DNA of 64,000 bases from Rubrivivax gelatinosus (GTDB lineage Bacteria > Pseudomonadota > Gammaproteobacteria > Burkholderiales > Burkholderiaceae_C): the NCBI RefSeq assembly GCF_004340905.1, contig NZ_SLXD01000012.1:124001-188000 (forward strand), in the 5' to 3' direction. A program made the position numbers and the translations under genes. Below, piece after piece: positions 28,712 to 38,039 of this stretch. Position 1 is the stretch's first letter, and the number at the start of each line of letters is the position of its first letter. The notes under the pieces were generated by a model. That model did no database searches, had not been told where the DNA came from, and saw only the letters and a program-made list of their open reading frames with translations.

Positions 28712-30147
28712 GGCGGCGGATTATCGACAGTGGCCCAGGCGCCCGGATAGAGCCTATCGAGCACCGCACGCAAGGCCGCCGCGAGCGGCGTGCACAAGGC
28801 ACGCGCCAGCGCCTGGGCGTCGCCGGCGTTGTCGTGGCGCGTGCTGCGCGCGGCCCACAGCGCGTCGATCTGCGGCGCCTGTGCGGCCAGCGCCTCGGCG
28901 ACGACGGCGCGCCAGTGCGGCGGCGCCTCGCCCTGGGCCCATTCGCCGCGGCCGCGGCCGAAGTGGGCGACGGCCAGGTAACGCAGCAGCGCCGCCTCGG
29001 CCAGCGGCGCCATCGCCTCGGCGCTCCAGCTGGCGAAGCCGCGGTCGGTGCCGCGCACGACGTTGAGCCCGCGCGCGATGCCCGCGGCGCCCAGCGCGCC
29101 GAGCAGCCCGCCGGCGAGCATGCCGCCGCCCAGCGTCAGGCCGCCGGTGGCGAGGTCGGCCTTGAGCCCGGCGAGCGCGCCGCTCAGCACGCCGCCGACC
29201 AGCGCCGCGCGGCCCTCGCCGACACGCGCATGCAGCTCCACCTGGGCCGCGACGCGCTCGAGGATCTCGCGCTCGGCGCGCCCGTCCAGGCCGTGCAGCA
29301 CGAGCAGCCGGCCGGTGCTGGCGCGCACTTCGGCGTCCAGCATGTCGGCCAGTGCGCGGCGCGCGGCGTCGGCGTCCTGCCGGCGCGCGAGCCAGCCGCC
29401 GTCGGCCAGCGGCGCGCGGGCGCAGGCGATTCGCGCCAGGCTGGCGGCGAGTTCGTCGACCGCGGCGTCGAAGGTCGCGCGCCGTGTCGCCGCCCAGGCC
29501 GCGGCCAGGCGCGACGCCGCGGCCCGCGCCTCGCCGTCGAGCACGTCGGCGATCGTGCGCAGCAGCACGCCCTCCTGCACCCAGCAGCGTGCGAAGGCAT
29601 CCATCGGCAGCACCGCACGCACCGGCGCCTGGGCGGCCAGGCGCTGGCGCCAGCGCTCGACGTCGGCGGCCTCGGCCTCGGGGCCGCGCGGCGGGCCGAG
29701 CTGGTTGAGCAGCACGACGACCGGCTTGCCGATCCAGCCCAGCAGCTGCATCTCGGGGCCGACGTAGCCGGCGGCCTCGGGCGACTCGGCGGCGTTGACG
29801 AGGTAGAGCACGACGTCGCTGGTGTCGCGCACGTGGCGCAGCGCCTGCTGCGTGGCCCAGAACGGGCGGTCGCGCCAGCGGTCCCAGACCTCGCTGAGGA
29901 ACCAGCCCAGCGCGCTGCCTTCGCGCCGCAGCCGGCCGACCAGGCGCACGGTGTCGCCGAAGCCGGGCGTGTCCCAGAGTTCGAGCACGTCGCCGGCCGG
30001 GCTCTGCAGCAGCGGGTGCATCTCGGCGAACTCGGTGACGTGCGGCGCGTCACGCACCTCGCCGATGTCGCGGCCGAGCAGCGTGCGTGCCAGCGTCGTC
30101 TTGCCGACGTTGGTGTGCGAGACCAGCGACAGGCGCAGGCGGGTCAT
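28708..30147 (-). CDS. GTPase with DUF3482 domain
   Basis: 479 residues. P-loop SHTNVGKTTLAR (residue 10 onward; Ser replaces the first Gly), switch II DTPGFGD (~59), and a guanine-specificity position LNQLG instead of NKxD. The C-terminal half is DUF3482 with a Gly/Ala-rich hydrophobic hairpin (about 305-350) that could touch the membrane. Always expected beside a DUF2868 protein, as here (four-base overlap). Trafficking or osmotic roles have been guessed for the family; here it is translationally coupled to TrkA. Function unproven. Confidence 0.85.
   Translation of the reverse strand: MTRLRLSLVSHTNVGKTTLARTLLGRDIGEVRDAPHVTEFAEMHPLLQSPAGDVLELWDTPGFGDTVRLVGRLRREGSALGWFLSEVWDRWRDRPFWATQQALRHVRDTSDVVLYLVNAAESPEAAGYVGPEMQLLGWIGKPVVVLLNQLGPPRGPEAEAADVERWRQRLAAQAPVRAVLPMDAFARCWVQEGVLLRTIADVLDGEARAAASRLAAAWAATRRATFDAAVDELAASLARIACARAPLADGGWLARRQDADAARRALADMLDAEVRASTGRLLVLHGLDGRAEREILERVAAQVELHARVGEGRAALVGGVLSGALAGLKADLATGGLTLGGGMLAGGLLGALGAAGIARGLNVVRGTDRGFASWSAEAMAPLAEAALLRYLAVAHFGRGRGEWAQGEAPPHWRAVVAEALAAQAPQIDALWAARSTRHDNAGDAQALARALCTPLAAALRAVLDRLYPGAWATVDNPPP
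28720..28725 (-). promoter_or_regulatory. -10-like GATAAT upstream of trkA
   Basis: TGTCGATAATCCG-N-CGC then ATG; the same 13-base stretch precedes the diguanylate cyclase at 61841. Lies inside the DUF3482 coding end, 8 bases before the trkA ATG; no SD. Confidence 0.4.
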
Positions 30148-31499
30148 CGGCCCAGCGCGCGTTTGATCGCCGCTTCGGCGGCGGCCGGTTCTCCGGCCTC
30201 CAGGTCGGCGCAGACCAGCGGCAGGCCCTGGGCGTCGGCCAGCGCCTGCCAGGCGGCGCGGCGCTGCGCCAGGCGTTCCGGGTAGGCACCGAAACGGCGG
30301 CGGAAGGCCGACTCGTCGGCCAGCAGCACCAGCGGCAGGTCGCGGCCGAGCGCGGCGGCGAAACGCCCCTGGGCCTCGGCCTCGGGCGTGGCGCCCAGGT
30401 CGAAGACGGCGATGCGCAGCGTGTCGCCGGGTTCGGGTTGCAGCGCACGCGCCGCGTCCTCGTCACCGAAGGCGGTGATGCGGCCGATGCGCAGCCGCAG
30501 CTCGTCGCCGAAGACGGCCGCCAGCAAGGCCCGCAGACCCAGCGCCGCCTGAGCACTGAGGCCGGCCGCGTAAGGCAGCACCTGGGCCTGGGCACGGGCG
30601 CCGAGCTGGTGCAGGCGCAGGCGCTCGAAGTACGGCTCGCCCAGAGGCAGCGGGAAGCGCCGCGACAGCGCCGCGGCACGCAGCGCGGCGACGCCGGCCA
30701 GCAGCAGCCGCGGCACGACGACGGCCAGCGCCAGCGTCGCGGCGTAGAGGTGGATCCAGTCGGCCGCCGGCGCCACCGCCACGGCGCCGGCCTGCAGCCG
30801 CAGCGGCGCGACGTCGGGCACGGCGATGCCGGTGACCAACGAGGCCGGCGCCAGCAGCGCCTGCAGCAGCGGCTGCACCACGCCGGGCTCGAGGAAGGTG
30901 CTCTGCCAGCCGGCGCGGTAGTCCAGCACCAGGCCACGCAGGTACAGGCCGGCGATCACGCCCGCCGCCAGCGCCGCCGCCGCGGCATGCAGCAGCGCCG
31001 TCGCACGTGCCAGCGACAGCGGCATCGCCTGCCGCGCCCACAGCGCGCCGACACCGGCACCGTCTCCGGCCCAGCGCCGCGCCAGCAGCGCGCGCAGCCC
31101 GGCCAGCGGGCGCGGCACCAGCAGGCCGACGTAGACGACGAGGTTCCAGGCGACGACGGCCCAGACCGGCGGCGCCAGCAGGTCGATGCGCTGCATCGAG
31201 CCGAAGTGGTCGACCGCGGCGCCCAGCACCAAGGCGGCGAACAGCACGCCGAAGCCCAGCGCGCCGCGGCGCGTGCCGCGCTCCAGCCAGCGCCGCGCCG
31301 CGGCGTCGCGCGGCAGCAGGCGTTCCAGCGCATGGCGCGTGCGTTCGACGATGAACCGCTCCGGCGGCGCCTCGGCGCCCACCGTCTGCTGCGCCAGCCG
31401 GGTGGCCCAGGCGCGGTCCTCGGCGGTCCACAGCGGCGAGTCGCCTGCGGACTCCGTGGCCTGGACCAGGACGACGCGGCGAGCCTCTTCTTCGGTCAT
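30144..31499 (-). CDS. DUF2868 membrane protein
   Basis: 451 residues, about five or six membrane helices (ALGFGVLFAALVLGAAVDHF, VWAVVAWNLVVYVGLLV and others) and a soluble C-terminal part (about 330-451). DUF2868, the partner of DUF3482 GTPases. First gene of a four-gene overlapping operon ending with trkAH. No SD; TACAGT 8 bases upstream. Probably the membrane anchor or effector of the GTPase; inference. Confidence 0.82.
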   Translation of the reverse strand: MTEEEARRVVLVQATESAGDSPLWTAEDRAWATRLAQQTVGAEAPPERFIVERTRHALERLLPRDAAARRWLERGTRRGALGFGVLFAALVLGAAVDHFGSMQRIDLLAPPVWAVVAWNLVVYVGLLVPRPLAGLRALLARRWAGDGAGVGALWARQAMPLSLARATALLHAAAAALAAGVIAGLYLRGLVLDYRAGWQSTFLEPGVVQPLLQALLAPASLVTGIAVPDVAPLRLQAGAVAVAPAADWIHLYAATLALAVVVPRLLLAGVAALRAAALSRRFPLPLGEPYFERLRLHQLGARAQAQVLPYAAGLSAQAALGLRALLAAVFGDELRLRIGRITAFGDEDAARALQPEPGDTLRIAVFDLGATPEAEAQGRFAAALGRDLPLVLLADESAFRRRFGAYPERLAQRRAAWQALADAQGLPLVCADLEAGEPAAAEAAIKRALGR

Positions 31500-31507
31500 T
31501 GCGCCGC

Positions 31508-31513
31508 ACTGTA
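31508..31513 (-). promoter_or_regulatory. -10-like TACAGT upstream of DUF2868 gene
   Basis: GCTACAGT on the minus strand, 8 bases before the ATG at 31499, without SD. Likely operon promoter with a leaderless start. Confidence 0.4.
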
Positions 31514-31536
31514 GCGCGGCGGCGCGGGCGAAGACC

Positions 31537-31688
31537 TCAGCCCTCGCGCGTGCAATCGCGCTCGGGCCTTCGGCAGGCGCAGAACGCCTTCCGGCGTCCT
31601 GCGTCCAGGCTCAGCCCTCGCGCGTGCAATCGCGCTCGGGCCTTCGGCAGGCGCAGAACGCCTTCCGGCGTCCTGCGTCCAGGCTCAG
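31537..31688 (-). repeat. Two identical tandem 74-bp hairpin repeats abutting the MaoC-like stop codon
   Basis: Copy 1 31537-31610, copy 2 31611-31684, identical, with 4 bases of a third that belong to the gene's stop. On the minus strand each unit begins TGAGCCTGGACG and folds into CGCAGGACGCC-GGAA-GGCGTTCTGCG (GNRA loop) and GCGCG-ATTGCA-CGCGC. A diverged relative lies at 57483-57525. Confidence 0.92.
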
Positions 31689-32170
31689 CTGCCGGCGGGA
31701 CGCACGCGCAGCGTCGCGCGGCCGATCACGCAGGGTTTGCCGGCGACGCTGGCGCGGCCGTCGGCGTGCGCGATGACACCGCCGCGGCGCGAGGGCTCGA
31801 GCTGCGTGACGCGCCAGACGAGGTGCAGATCCTGCTCGGCGAAGACCGGCGCCTTGAAGGCGAAGTTGACGTTGAGCAGCAGCAGTTCGCGCTCGAGACC
31901 GTCGTCCGACCGCGAGAAACGCGAGGCCAGCAGCCCGAGCAGGCGCGAGACGGTCTGCTGGCCGCTGGCGATGACTTCGCCGAAATGCGCGCGCTCGGCA
32001 GCGGCGCGGTCGCGGTGCAGCGGGTTGGCGTCGCCCGACAGGCGCGCGAAGTCGGCGATCTCGTCGCGCGTGTAGCGCAGGCGCTCGTGGGCCTCTTCGC
32101 CGACCTCGATCAGCGGGCTGGTCTCGGACTCGGCATCGGCGGTTGCGGGCAGCGTGGCGAGGCGGTTCAT
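31685..32170 (-). CDS. MaoC-like (R)-enoyl-CoA hydratase-family protein
   Basis: 161 residues, single hot-dog domain. FARLSGDANPLHRDRAAAE carries the catalytic Asp and His of the hydratase-2 motif (A-x-x-S-G-D-x-N-P-x-H). ATG 32170 has AGGAG 12 bases upstream. Lies downstream of the thiolase by 144 bases. Could hydrate an enoyl-CoA in fatty-acid, PHA or branched-chain metabolism; a thioesterase-like use is also possible. Confidence 0.8.
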   Translation of the reverse strand: MNRLATLPATADAESETSPLIEVGEEAHERLRYTRDEIADFARLSGDANPLHRDRAAAERAHFGEVIASGQQTVSRLLGLLASRFSRSDDGLERELLLLNVNFAFKAPVFAEQDLHLVWRVTQLEPSRRGGVIAHADGRASVAGKPCVIGRATLRVRPAGS

Positions 32171-32314
32171 CGACCCGGGGGCTCCTGGAGAAGGCCCCGG
32201 ACGGAAGGCCCGGGGACGGTCTTCAGTCTGCCCGCAAGCCGGCCGGCGCCCAAGCCCGGTTGCGTAACACGGCATCACCAACCGCATCACGCAACGGGCT
32301 CCTGAAGCCGTCGC

Positions 32315-33493
32315 TTACAGGAGTTCGATGGCCATCGCGGTCGCTTCGCCGCCGCCGATGCACAGCGCGGCGACGCCGCGGTGCTGGCCACGCTGGCGCA
32401 GCGCGCCCAGCAGCGTGACGACGATGCGTGCGCCCGAGGCGCCGATCGGGTGGCCCAGCGCGCAGGCGCCGCCGTGCACGTTGACGATCTCGGGCGCCAG
32501 CCGGTACTCGTGCATCGCGGCCATCGTCACTGCGGCGAAGGCTTCGTTGACCTCCCAGAGCTCGACGTCGGCGGCCTTCCAGCCGGCCTTGGTCAGCGCC
32601 TTGCCGATCGCGCCGACCGGCGCCGTGGTGAACCACTCCGGCGCCTGGGCGTGCACGGCGTGCGAGACGATGCGCGCCAGCGGCTTGATGCCGTGGCGCG
32701 CGGCGGTCGACTCGCGCATCAGCACCAGCGCGGCGGCACCGTCGGAGATGCTGGAGGCGCTGGCGGCGGTGATCGTGCCGTCCTTCTTGAACGCCGGCTT
32801 CAGGCCCGGGATCTTGTCCGGGCGCGCCTTGAACGGCTGCTCGTCGCGGCGCACGACGGTCTCGCCGCCCTTGCCGGCGATCGTCACCGGGGCGATCTCC
32901 CAGTCGAAGCTGCCGTCCTCGTTGGCCTTCTTCGAGCGTTCGGTCGACGCGATGGCGAAGGCGTCCTGGGCCTCGCGGCTGAAGCCGTACTTGGCGACGC
33001 ACTGCTCGGCGAACACGCCCATGGCCTTGCCGCGTTCGTAGGCGTCTTCGAGGCCGTCGAGCGCCATGTGGTCGTACATCGGCGCGGCGCCGTACTTGAC
33101 GCCCTTGCGCGCGAACACGAGGTGCGGCGCGTTGGTCATGCTCTCCATGCCGCCGGCGACCAGCACCTCGGCGCTGCCGGCGGCGAGCATGTCGTGCGCG
33201 AACATCATCGTGCGCATGCCCGAGCCGCACATCTTGCTGAGCGTGACGGCGCCGGCCGAATCGGGCAGCCCGGCACGACGCAGCGCCTGGCGTGCCGGCG
33301 CCTGGCCCTGGCCGGCCATCAGGCAGTTGCCGAGCAGCACCTCGTCGACGGCGTCGCCGGGCACGCCGGCACGCTCGACCGCGGCCTTGACCGCGACGGC
33401 GCCCAGCTCCCAGGCCTGCAGCGCGGCGAAGTCGCCGAGCAGGCCGCCGATGGGCGTGCGCGCGGCCGAGGCGATGACGATGGATTCAGGCAT
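32315..33493 (-). CDS. Acetyl-CoA acetyltransferase (thiolase II)
   Basis: 392 residues, normal length. Active-site Cys in SKMCGSGM (~88), His in [11 protein letters not shown] (~348), second Cys in LCIGGGEA (~378). Cleaves or forms acetoacetyl-CoA, so it can finish leucine breakdown after HMG-CoA lyase. ATG 33493 follows AGGAGACA; it overlaps the aceK end by 8 bases, so it belongs to the carbonic anhydrase-aceK unit. Confidence 0.93.
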   Translation of the reverse strand: MPESIVIASAARTPIGGLLGDFAALQAWELGAVAVKAAVERAGVPGDAVDEVLLGNCLMAGQGQAPARQALRRAGLPDSAGAVTLSKMCGSGMRTMMFAHDMLAAGSAEVLVAGGMESMTNAPHLVFARKGVKYGAAPMYDHMALDGLEDAYERGKAMGVFAEQCVAKYGFSREAQDAFAIASTERSKKANEDGSFDWEIAPVTIAGKGGETVVRRDEQPFKARPDKIPGLKPAFKKDGTITAASASSISDGAAALVLMRESTAARHGIKPLARIVSHAVHAQAPEWFTTAPVGAIGKALTKAGWKAADVELWEVNEAFAAVTMAAMHEYRLAPEIVNVHGGACALGHPIGASGARIVVTLLGALRQRGQHRGVAALCIGGGEATAMAIELL

Positions 33494-35273
33494 CTCGTGT
33501 CTCCTGGTGTTGTCGTGGCAGGTCGCGCCGGCCGAGCGAAAACCGCTTGGACGGCTCGTAGGGGAAGACGTCGTGCACGTGGCCGGCGGCGATGCGCTCC
33601 TTGTGCGTCTGCCAGAACGCGGCGTCGAGCAGGTCGGCGTGGTGCGCCATGAACACCTCGCGCACCACCGGGTTGCCGAGCAGGAAGGGGCCGAAGGTCT
33701 CGGGGAACACGTCCTTCGGGCCGACCGAGTACCAGATCTCGCCCGACATCTCGTCCTCCTCGTGGCGCGGCGCGGGCACGCGGCGGAAGTTGCAGTCGGT
33801 GACGTACTCGATCTCGTCGTAGTCGTAGAAGACCACCTTGCCGTGGCGCGTGACGCCGAAGTTCTTCCACAGCATGTCGCCGGGGAAGATGTTGGCGGCC
33901 ACCAGGTCCTTGATCGCGTTGCCGTACTCGACGACGGCATGCGCCACCTGGTCCGGCGGCGCCTCCTGCAGGAAGATGTTCAGCGGGATCATGCGCCGCT
34001 CGATGTAGAGGTGGCGGATGATCAGCATGTCGCCGTCCTCCTCGAGCAGGCTGCCGCAGAAGCGGCGCAGCTCGGCCACCAGCTCGTCCTCGAAGCGATG
34101 GCGCGGGAACGCGACGCTGCTGTACTCCAGCGTGTCGGCCATGCGCCCGACGCGGTCGTGCTGCTTGACGAGCAGGTACTTGGCCTTGATCTGCTCGCGC
34201 GTCGTCTCCTTCTGCGGCGGGTACTCGTCCTTGATGACCTTGAAGACGTACGGGAAGGACGGTAGGTCGAAGACCAGCATCACCATGCCCTTGATGCCCG
34301 GGGCGATGCGGAACCTGTCGCTGCTGTAGCGCAGGTGGGCCAGGAAGTCCCGGTAGAACATGTTCTTGCCCTGCTTCTGCAGGCCCAGCGCGCTGTAGAG
34401 CTCGGAGCGGTCCTTGTGCGGCATCATCGAGCGCAGGAACTGCACGCAGGCCGACGGCACCTCCATGTCGACCATGAAGTAGGCGCGCGCGAAGCTGAAC
34501 AGCATCAGCAGGTCGTCCTCGCCGAACAGCGCCGCGTCGATGACCAGGCCGCGTTCGCCGTGCAGGATGGGCAGCGCGAACGGCGTCTCGTTGAAGCCGT
34601 TGATGATGCGGCCCACCAGGTAGGCGCCCTTGTTCCGGTAGAACAGGCTGGACAGCACCTGGATCTGGAAGTTGGCGCGCGGGCGAAAGCCCCCCAGCTC
34701 CGACAGCATCGCCTGCAGCACGCTCTCGACGTCGCGGTCCAGGTCCTCGAACGGCACGTCGAGCTGGAAGTTGTGCACGATGCGGTGCCAGGTCTCGCCC
34801 AGCGTGGTGTGCGTCGGGTAGTAGGCGCGGTAGGTCGGGCGCGTGCCGGGCTCGTCGCTCTCCAGGTACTCGGTGCTGATCGCCGGACGCACGAAGATGA
34901 AGTCGTTGTTGAAGTAGCTGCGGTGCAGCAGCTTGGCGGTCACCGAGTTGAAGAAGGTCTCGGCCAGCTCGGGCTGGCGGTGGTCGGTCAGCAGGCCGAT
35001 GTAGTGCAGCTTGACCTGCTGCCAGGTGTTCATCGACAGCTCGGCGACGTGGAACTCGCCGCGCAGGCGCTGCACCGTCTCGGCGACGCGCAGGTCGTAG
35101 TACTCGATGCGCTCGCGCTGCGCGCGCTGCTGGCCGTGCCAGTCGGCGCGCTCGAAACGCTGCTTGGCGGCGGCGCTGGTCTCGCGGAACAGGCGGTAGT
35201 GGCGGTTGAAGCCCTCCAGCATCGCGCGCGCGATCTCGTACGCGCGGCCGTCCCCGAGATGGCGCGGGAACAT
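33486..35273 (-). CDS. aceK: Isocitrate dehydrogenase kinase/phosphatase
   Basis: 595 residues, normal length. Kinase core with [20 protein letters not shown] (ATP-binding APGIKGMVM loop), [16 protein letters not shown], and [16 protein letters not shown] near the metal site. Switches isocitrate dehydrogenase off to open the glyoxylate shunt when growing on acetyl-CoA sources. ATG overlaps the carbonic anhydrase stop (TGATG). Confidence 0.95.
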   Translation of the reverse strand: MFPRHLGDGRAYEIARAMLEGFNRHYRLFRETSAAAKQRFERADWHGQQRAQRERIEYYDLRVAETVQRLRGEFHVAELSMNTWQQVKLHYIGLLTDHRQPELAETFFNSVTAKLLHRSYFNNDFIFVRPAISTEYLESDEPGTRPTYRAYYPTHTTLGETWHRIVHNFQLDVPFEDLDRDVESVLQAMLSELGGFRPRANFQIQVLSSLFYRNKGAYLVGRIINGFNETPFALPILHGERGLVIDAALFGEDDLLMLFSFARAYFMVDMEVPSACVQFLRSMMPHKDRSELYSALGLQKQGKNMFYRDFLAHLRYSSDRFRIAPGIKGMVMLVFDLPSFPYVFKVIKDEYPPQKETTREQIKAKYLLVKQHDRVGRMADTLEYSSVAFPRHRFEDELVAELRRFCGSLLEEDGDMLIIRHLYIERRMIPLNIFLQEAPPDQVAHAVVEYGNAIKDLVAANIFPGDMLWKNFGVTRHGKVVFYDYDEIEYVTDCNFRRVPAPRHEEDEMSGEIWYSVGPKDVFPETFGPFLLGNPVVREVFMAHHADLLDAAFWQTHKERIAAGHVHDVFPYEPSKRFSLGRRDLPRQHQETRDA

Positions 35274-35935
35274 CAGCCGTCCTGGAAACGCCGGTGCAGC
35301 GCCGCCAGCGCCGACTCGTAGGCCGGCTCGACGCCGTCGGGTCCCGAGGCCGTGATCGACAGGTCCTCCAGCAGCCCGTTGTGCAGGCCGTAGACCCAGC
35401 CATGCACGACGACCTCCTGGCCGCGCGCCCAGGCGTCCTCGACGATCGTCGTGCGGCAGACGTTGCGCGCCTGCTCGAGCACGTTGAGCTCGCACAGCGC
35501 GTCGACGCGCCGGTCGGCGCTGAGCCCGTCGAGGAAGCCGCGGTGGCGGTCGCGCACGTCCTGCACGTGGCGCAGCCAGTTGTCGACCAGGCCGACACGC
35601 AGGTTGCCGAGCGCGGCCATCACGCCGCCGCAGCGCGAGTGGCCGACGACCATGATGTGGCGCACGCGCAGCTGGTCGACCGCGTACTGCAGCACCGACA
35701 GGCAGTTCAGGTCGGTCGGCACGACGACGTTGGCGACGTTGCGGTGCACGAACAGGTCGCCCGGCAGCAGGCCGACCAGCTCGTTGGCCGGCACGCGGCT
35801 GTCGGCGCAGCCGATCCACAGGTACTGCGGTGTCTGCTGGTGCAGCAGCTTGGTGAAAAAACCGGGCTGGCGGCCCTCGATCTCGGTCGCCCAGGCGCGG
35901 TTGTTGGCGAAGAGGTCGGACAGCTTCTGGCTCAT
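35273..35935 (-). CDS. can: Beta-carbonic anhydrase
   Basis: 220 residues. Zinc ligands in [10 protein letters not shown] (Cys, Asp) and VVGHSRCGG (His, Cys). Interconverts CO2 and bicarbonate in the cytoplasm. It sits 59 bases after ivd in the liuR-ivd block and could supply bicarbonate to the biotin-dependent methylcrotonyl-CoA carboxylase. No strong SD at ATG 35935. Confidence 0.93.
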   Translation of the reverse strand: MSQKLSDLFANNRAWATEIEGRQPGFFTKLLHQQTPQYLWIGCADSRVPANELVGLLPGDLFVHRNVANVVVPTDLNCLSVLQYAVDQLRVRHIMVVGHSRCGGVMAALGNLRVGLVDNWLRHVQDVRDRHRGFLDGLSADRRVDALCELNVLEQARNVCRTTIVEDAWARGQEVVVHGWVYGLHNGLLEDLSITASGPDGVEPAYESALAALHRRFQDG

Positions 35936-35994
35936 GGCGGCAGTCGTCGGGTGGGATGCAGGCGAGTTTACGCAGCCCGTGTTTCCCCCAGCCC

Positions 35995-37173
35995 TCAGGC
36001 CGTCTCGGCGAACAGCTCGCGGCCGATCAGCATGCGCCGGATCTCCGAGGTGCCGGCGCCGATCTCGTAGAGCTTGGCGTCGCGCCACAGCCGGCCCAGC
36101 GGGTAGTCGTTGATGTAGCCGTTGCCGCCGAAGATCTGGATGCCCTCGCCGGCCATCCAGGTGGCCTTCTCGGCGCACCACAGGATGACGCTGGCGCAGT
36201 CCTTGCGCACCCGGCGCACGTGGCCCGCGCCCAGCGCGTCGAGGTTCTTGCCGATCGTGTAGCAGAACGAGCGCCCGGCCTGCAGCACGGTGTACATGTC
36301 GGCCAGCTTGGCCTGGATGAGCTGGAACTCGCCGATGCTCTGGCCGAACTGCCGGCGTTCGTGCACGTAGGGCACGACGGCGTCCATCACCGCCTGCATG
36401 ATGCCGATCGGCCCGGCGGCGAGCACCGCACGCTCGTAGTCCAGCCCGCTCATCAGCACCCGGGTGCCGCCGTTGAGCTCGCCGAGCACGTTCTCGGCCG
36501 GCACCTCGACGTCCTGGAAGACGAGCTCGCCGGTGTGGCTGCCGCGCATGCCCAGCTTGTCGAGCTTCTGCGCCACCGAGAAACCCTTCATGCCCTTCTC
36601 GACGATGAAGGCGGTGACGCCGCGGCCGCCGAGCTCGGGCTCGGTCTTGGCGTAGACCACCAGCGTGTCGGCGTCGGGGCCGTTGGTGATCCACATCTTG
36701 CTGCCGTTGAGCACGTAGACGCCGCCGCGCTCGACGGCGCGCAGCTTCATCGCCAGCACGTCGCTGCCGGCGCCGGGTTCGCTCATCGCCAGCGCGCCGA
36801 CGTGCTCGCCGCTGATCAGCCTGGGCAGGTAACGCTGCCGCTGGGCCTCGCTGCCGTTGCGGCGGATCTGGTTGACGCACAGGTTGCTGTGCGCACCGTA
36901 GCTCAGGCCCACCGAGGCGCTGGCGCGCGAGATCTCCTCCATCGCGACCATGTGCGCGAGGTAGCCGAGGCCGGCGCCGCCGTAGTCCTCGGGCGCGGTG
37001 ATGCCGAGCACGCCCAGCTCGCCCATCTTGCGCCACAGGTCCATCGGGAAACGGTCGCTGCGGTCGATCTCGGCGGCGCGCGGGGCGATCTCGGCGACGG
37101 CGAAGGCGCGCACCGCGTCGCGCAGCGCCTCGATGTCGTCGCCGAGCATGAAATCCAGGCCGGGCAGGCTCAT
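35995..37173 (-). CDS. ivd: Isovaleryl-CoA dehydrogenase
   Basis: 392 residues, acyl-CoA dehydrogenase family. [26 protein letters not shown], and [10 protein letters not shown] are FAD/substrate segments. The base Glu lies in [13 protein letters not shown], the position used by isovaleryl-CoA dehydrogenases rather than by short-chain enzymes, where it is at the C-terminal side. First FAD step of leucine catabolism. GGAGA precedes ATG; a perfect LiuR box lies 48 bases upstream. Confidence 0.93.
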   Translation of the reverse strand: MSLPGLDFMLGDDIEALRDAVRAFAVAEIAPRAAEIDRSDRFPMDLWRKMGELGVLGITAPEDYGGAGLGYLAHMVAMEEISRASASVGLSYGAHSNLCVNQIRRNGSEAQRQRYLPRLISGEHVGALAMSEPGAGSDVLAMKLRAVERGGVYVLNGSKMWITNGPDADTLVVYAKTEPELGGRGVTAFIVEKGMKGFSVAQKLDKLGMRGSHTGELVFQDVEVPAENVLGELNGGTRVLMSGLDYERAVLAAGPIGIMQAVMDAVVPYVHERRQFGQSIGEFQLIQAKLADMYTVLQAGRSFCYTIGKNLDALGAGHVRRVRKDCASVILWCAEKATWMAGEGIQIFGGNGYINDYPLGRLWRDAKLYEIGAGTSEIRRMLIGRELFAETA

Positions 37174-37221
37174 GCTTGTCTCCAGGTGCGGCAGCCAGTC
37201 GATGCCGGCGGCTCGTTGATG

Positions 37222-37243
37222 TTGACGTTTACGTAAACGTCAA
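37222..37243 (-). promoter_or_regulatory. LiuR operator upstream of ivd (perfect palindrome)
   Basis: A perfect 22-bp palindrome with ACGT at 37225, 37231 and 37237. TTGACG at its upstream end could serve as -35, so binding would act directly on the promoter. Confidence 0.88.
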
Positions 37244-37266
37244 TCTACCCGGCCCGGCGGCCCGGC

Positions 37267-37692
37267 TCAACGGGGGCTGACCCGAGCTCGTGGCGCCGGC
37301 GCCGCGGCCGCCAGCAGCGTGCGGCAGCGTTGCTCGTGCTGCACGATCTCGGCCAGCGTGACTTCCAGGTCCTCGCGCTGCTGCTCGAGCTGGCGCCGGT
37401 GCGCGGCCAGCGTGCCGAGGAAGGCCTCGAGCTGCTGCGCCGTGTCCGACGGCGAGTCGTACATGTCGACGAGCTGCTTGATCTCCTGCAGCGAGAAACC
37501 CAGGCGCTTGCCGCGCAGCGTGAGCTTGAGCCGCGTGCGGTCGCGCGCCGCGTAGACGCGCTGGCGGCCCTGGCGCCCGGGCGTCAGCAGGCCGACGTCC
37601 TCGTAGAAGCGGATCGCACGCGGCGTGACGTCGAACTCGTGCGCGAGTTCGGTGATGGTGTAGGTGCGGCTGCCGGCGCGCGTCGTATCCAT
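37267..37692 (-). CDS. liuR: MerR-family regulator of leucine/isovalerate catabolism
   Basis: 141 residues. N-terminal winged helix (YTITELAHEFDVTPRAIRFY, then EDVGLLTPGRQGRQRVY) and a long dimerisation coiled coil (about 80-120). No Cys motif for metals, as in LiuR rather than CueR/ZntR. Located directly before ivd, and its own promoter carries the same operator, so it is probably autoregulated. Effector expected to be a branched-chain acyl-CoA; unproven. Confidence 0.9.
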   Translation of the reverse strand: MDTTRAGSRTYTITELAHEFDVTPRAIRFYEDVGLLTPGRQGRQRVYAARDRTRLKLTLRGKRLGFSLQEIKQLVDMYDSPSDTAQQLEAFLGTLAAHRRQLEQQREDLEVTLAEIVQHEQRCRTLLAAAAPAPRARVSPR

Positions 37693-38039
37693 GGGCGAGT
37701 GACGTTGACGTCAACGTAAAGCGGAACGCCCGACTGTAAGCCGCGGCAGGCGAACGAGCCCTGGGGCCGGCCCGGAGGCGGCACACGAACACAAAGGCGA
37801 GGAGGAGGCGGCGGCGGACGCACGCGGGTCGGGGTAGTCGAGCGGGCAGCGGACCCCTTGCAGGATCCGCCGCCACTCGCCGGTTTCATTGAACCGTTCC
37901 CTGCGCCGACGGTGATGACAGCGTTGTTCCAAAGTGTGACGCAAGACATCTCCGCCGCCCATACACCGGTGAACGGAATCCGCCCCCAAACCTTTGCAGG
38001 TTGCAGCCTTCCAGCTTGACACGAGTCAATCAGGCCGAT
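37693..38039. other. Intergenic region upstream of liuR
   Basis: 347 bases without a supported gene. Contains the LiuR-type operator at 37702-37717 and, further away, a C-rich stretch with short inverted repeats (TGACTCGTGTCA near 38018 on the minus strand). No terminator, RNA gene or conserved small ORF recognised. Confidence 0.6.
37702..37717 (-). promoter_or_regulatory. LiuR operator in the liuR promoter
   Basis: ACGTTGACGTCAACGT, a perfect 16-bp palindrome with ACGT at 37702, 37708 and 37714, ten bases upstream of the liuR ATG. It probably mediates autorepression. Confidence 0.8.

Noticed and set aside
37693..38039. Small ORFs upstream of liuR (for example 37584-37949, minus).
   Set aside because: No start context, no recognisable domain, Pro/Ser-rich translation and overlap with the liuR operator and coding region.
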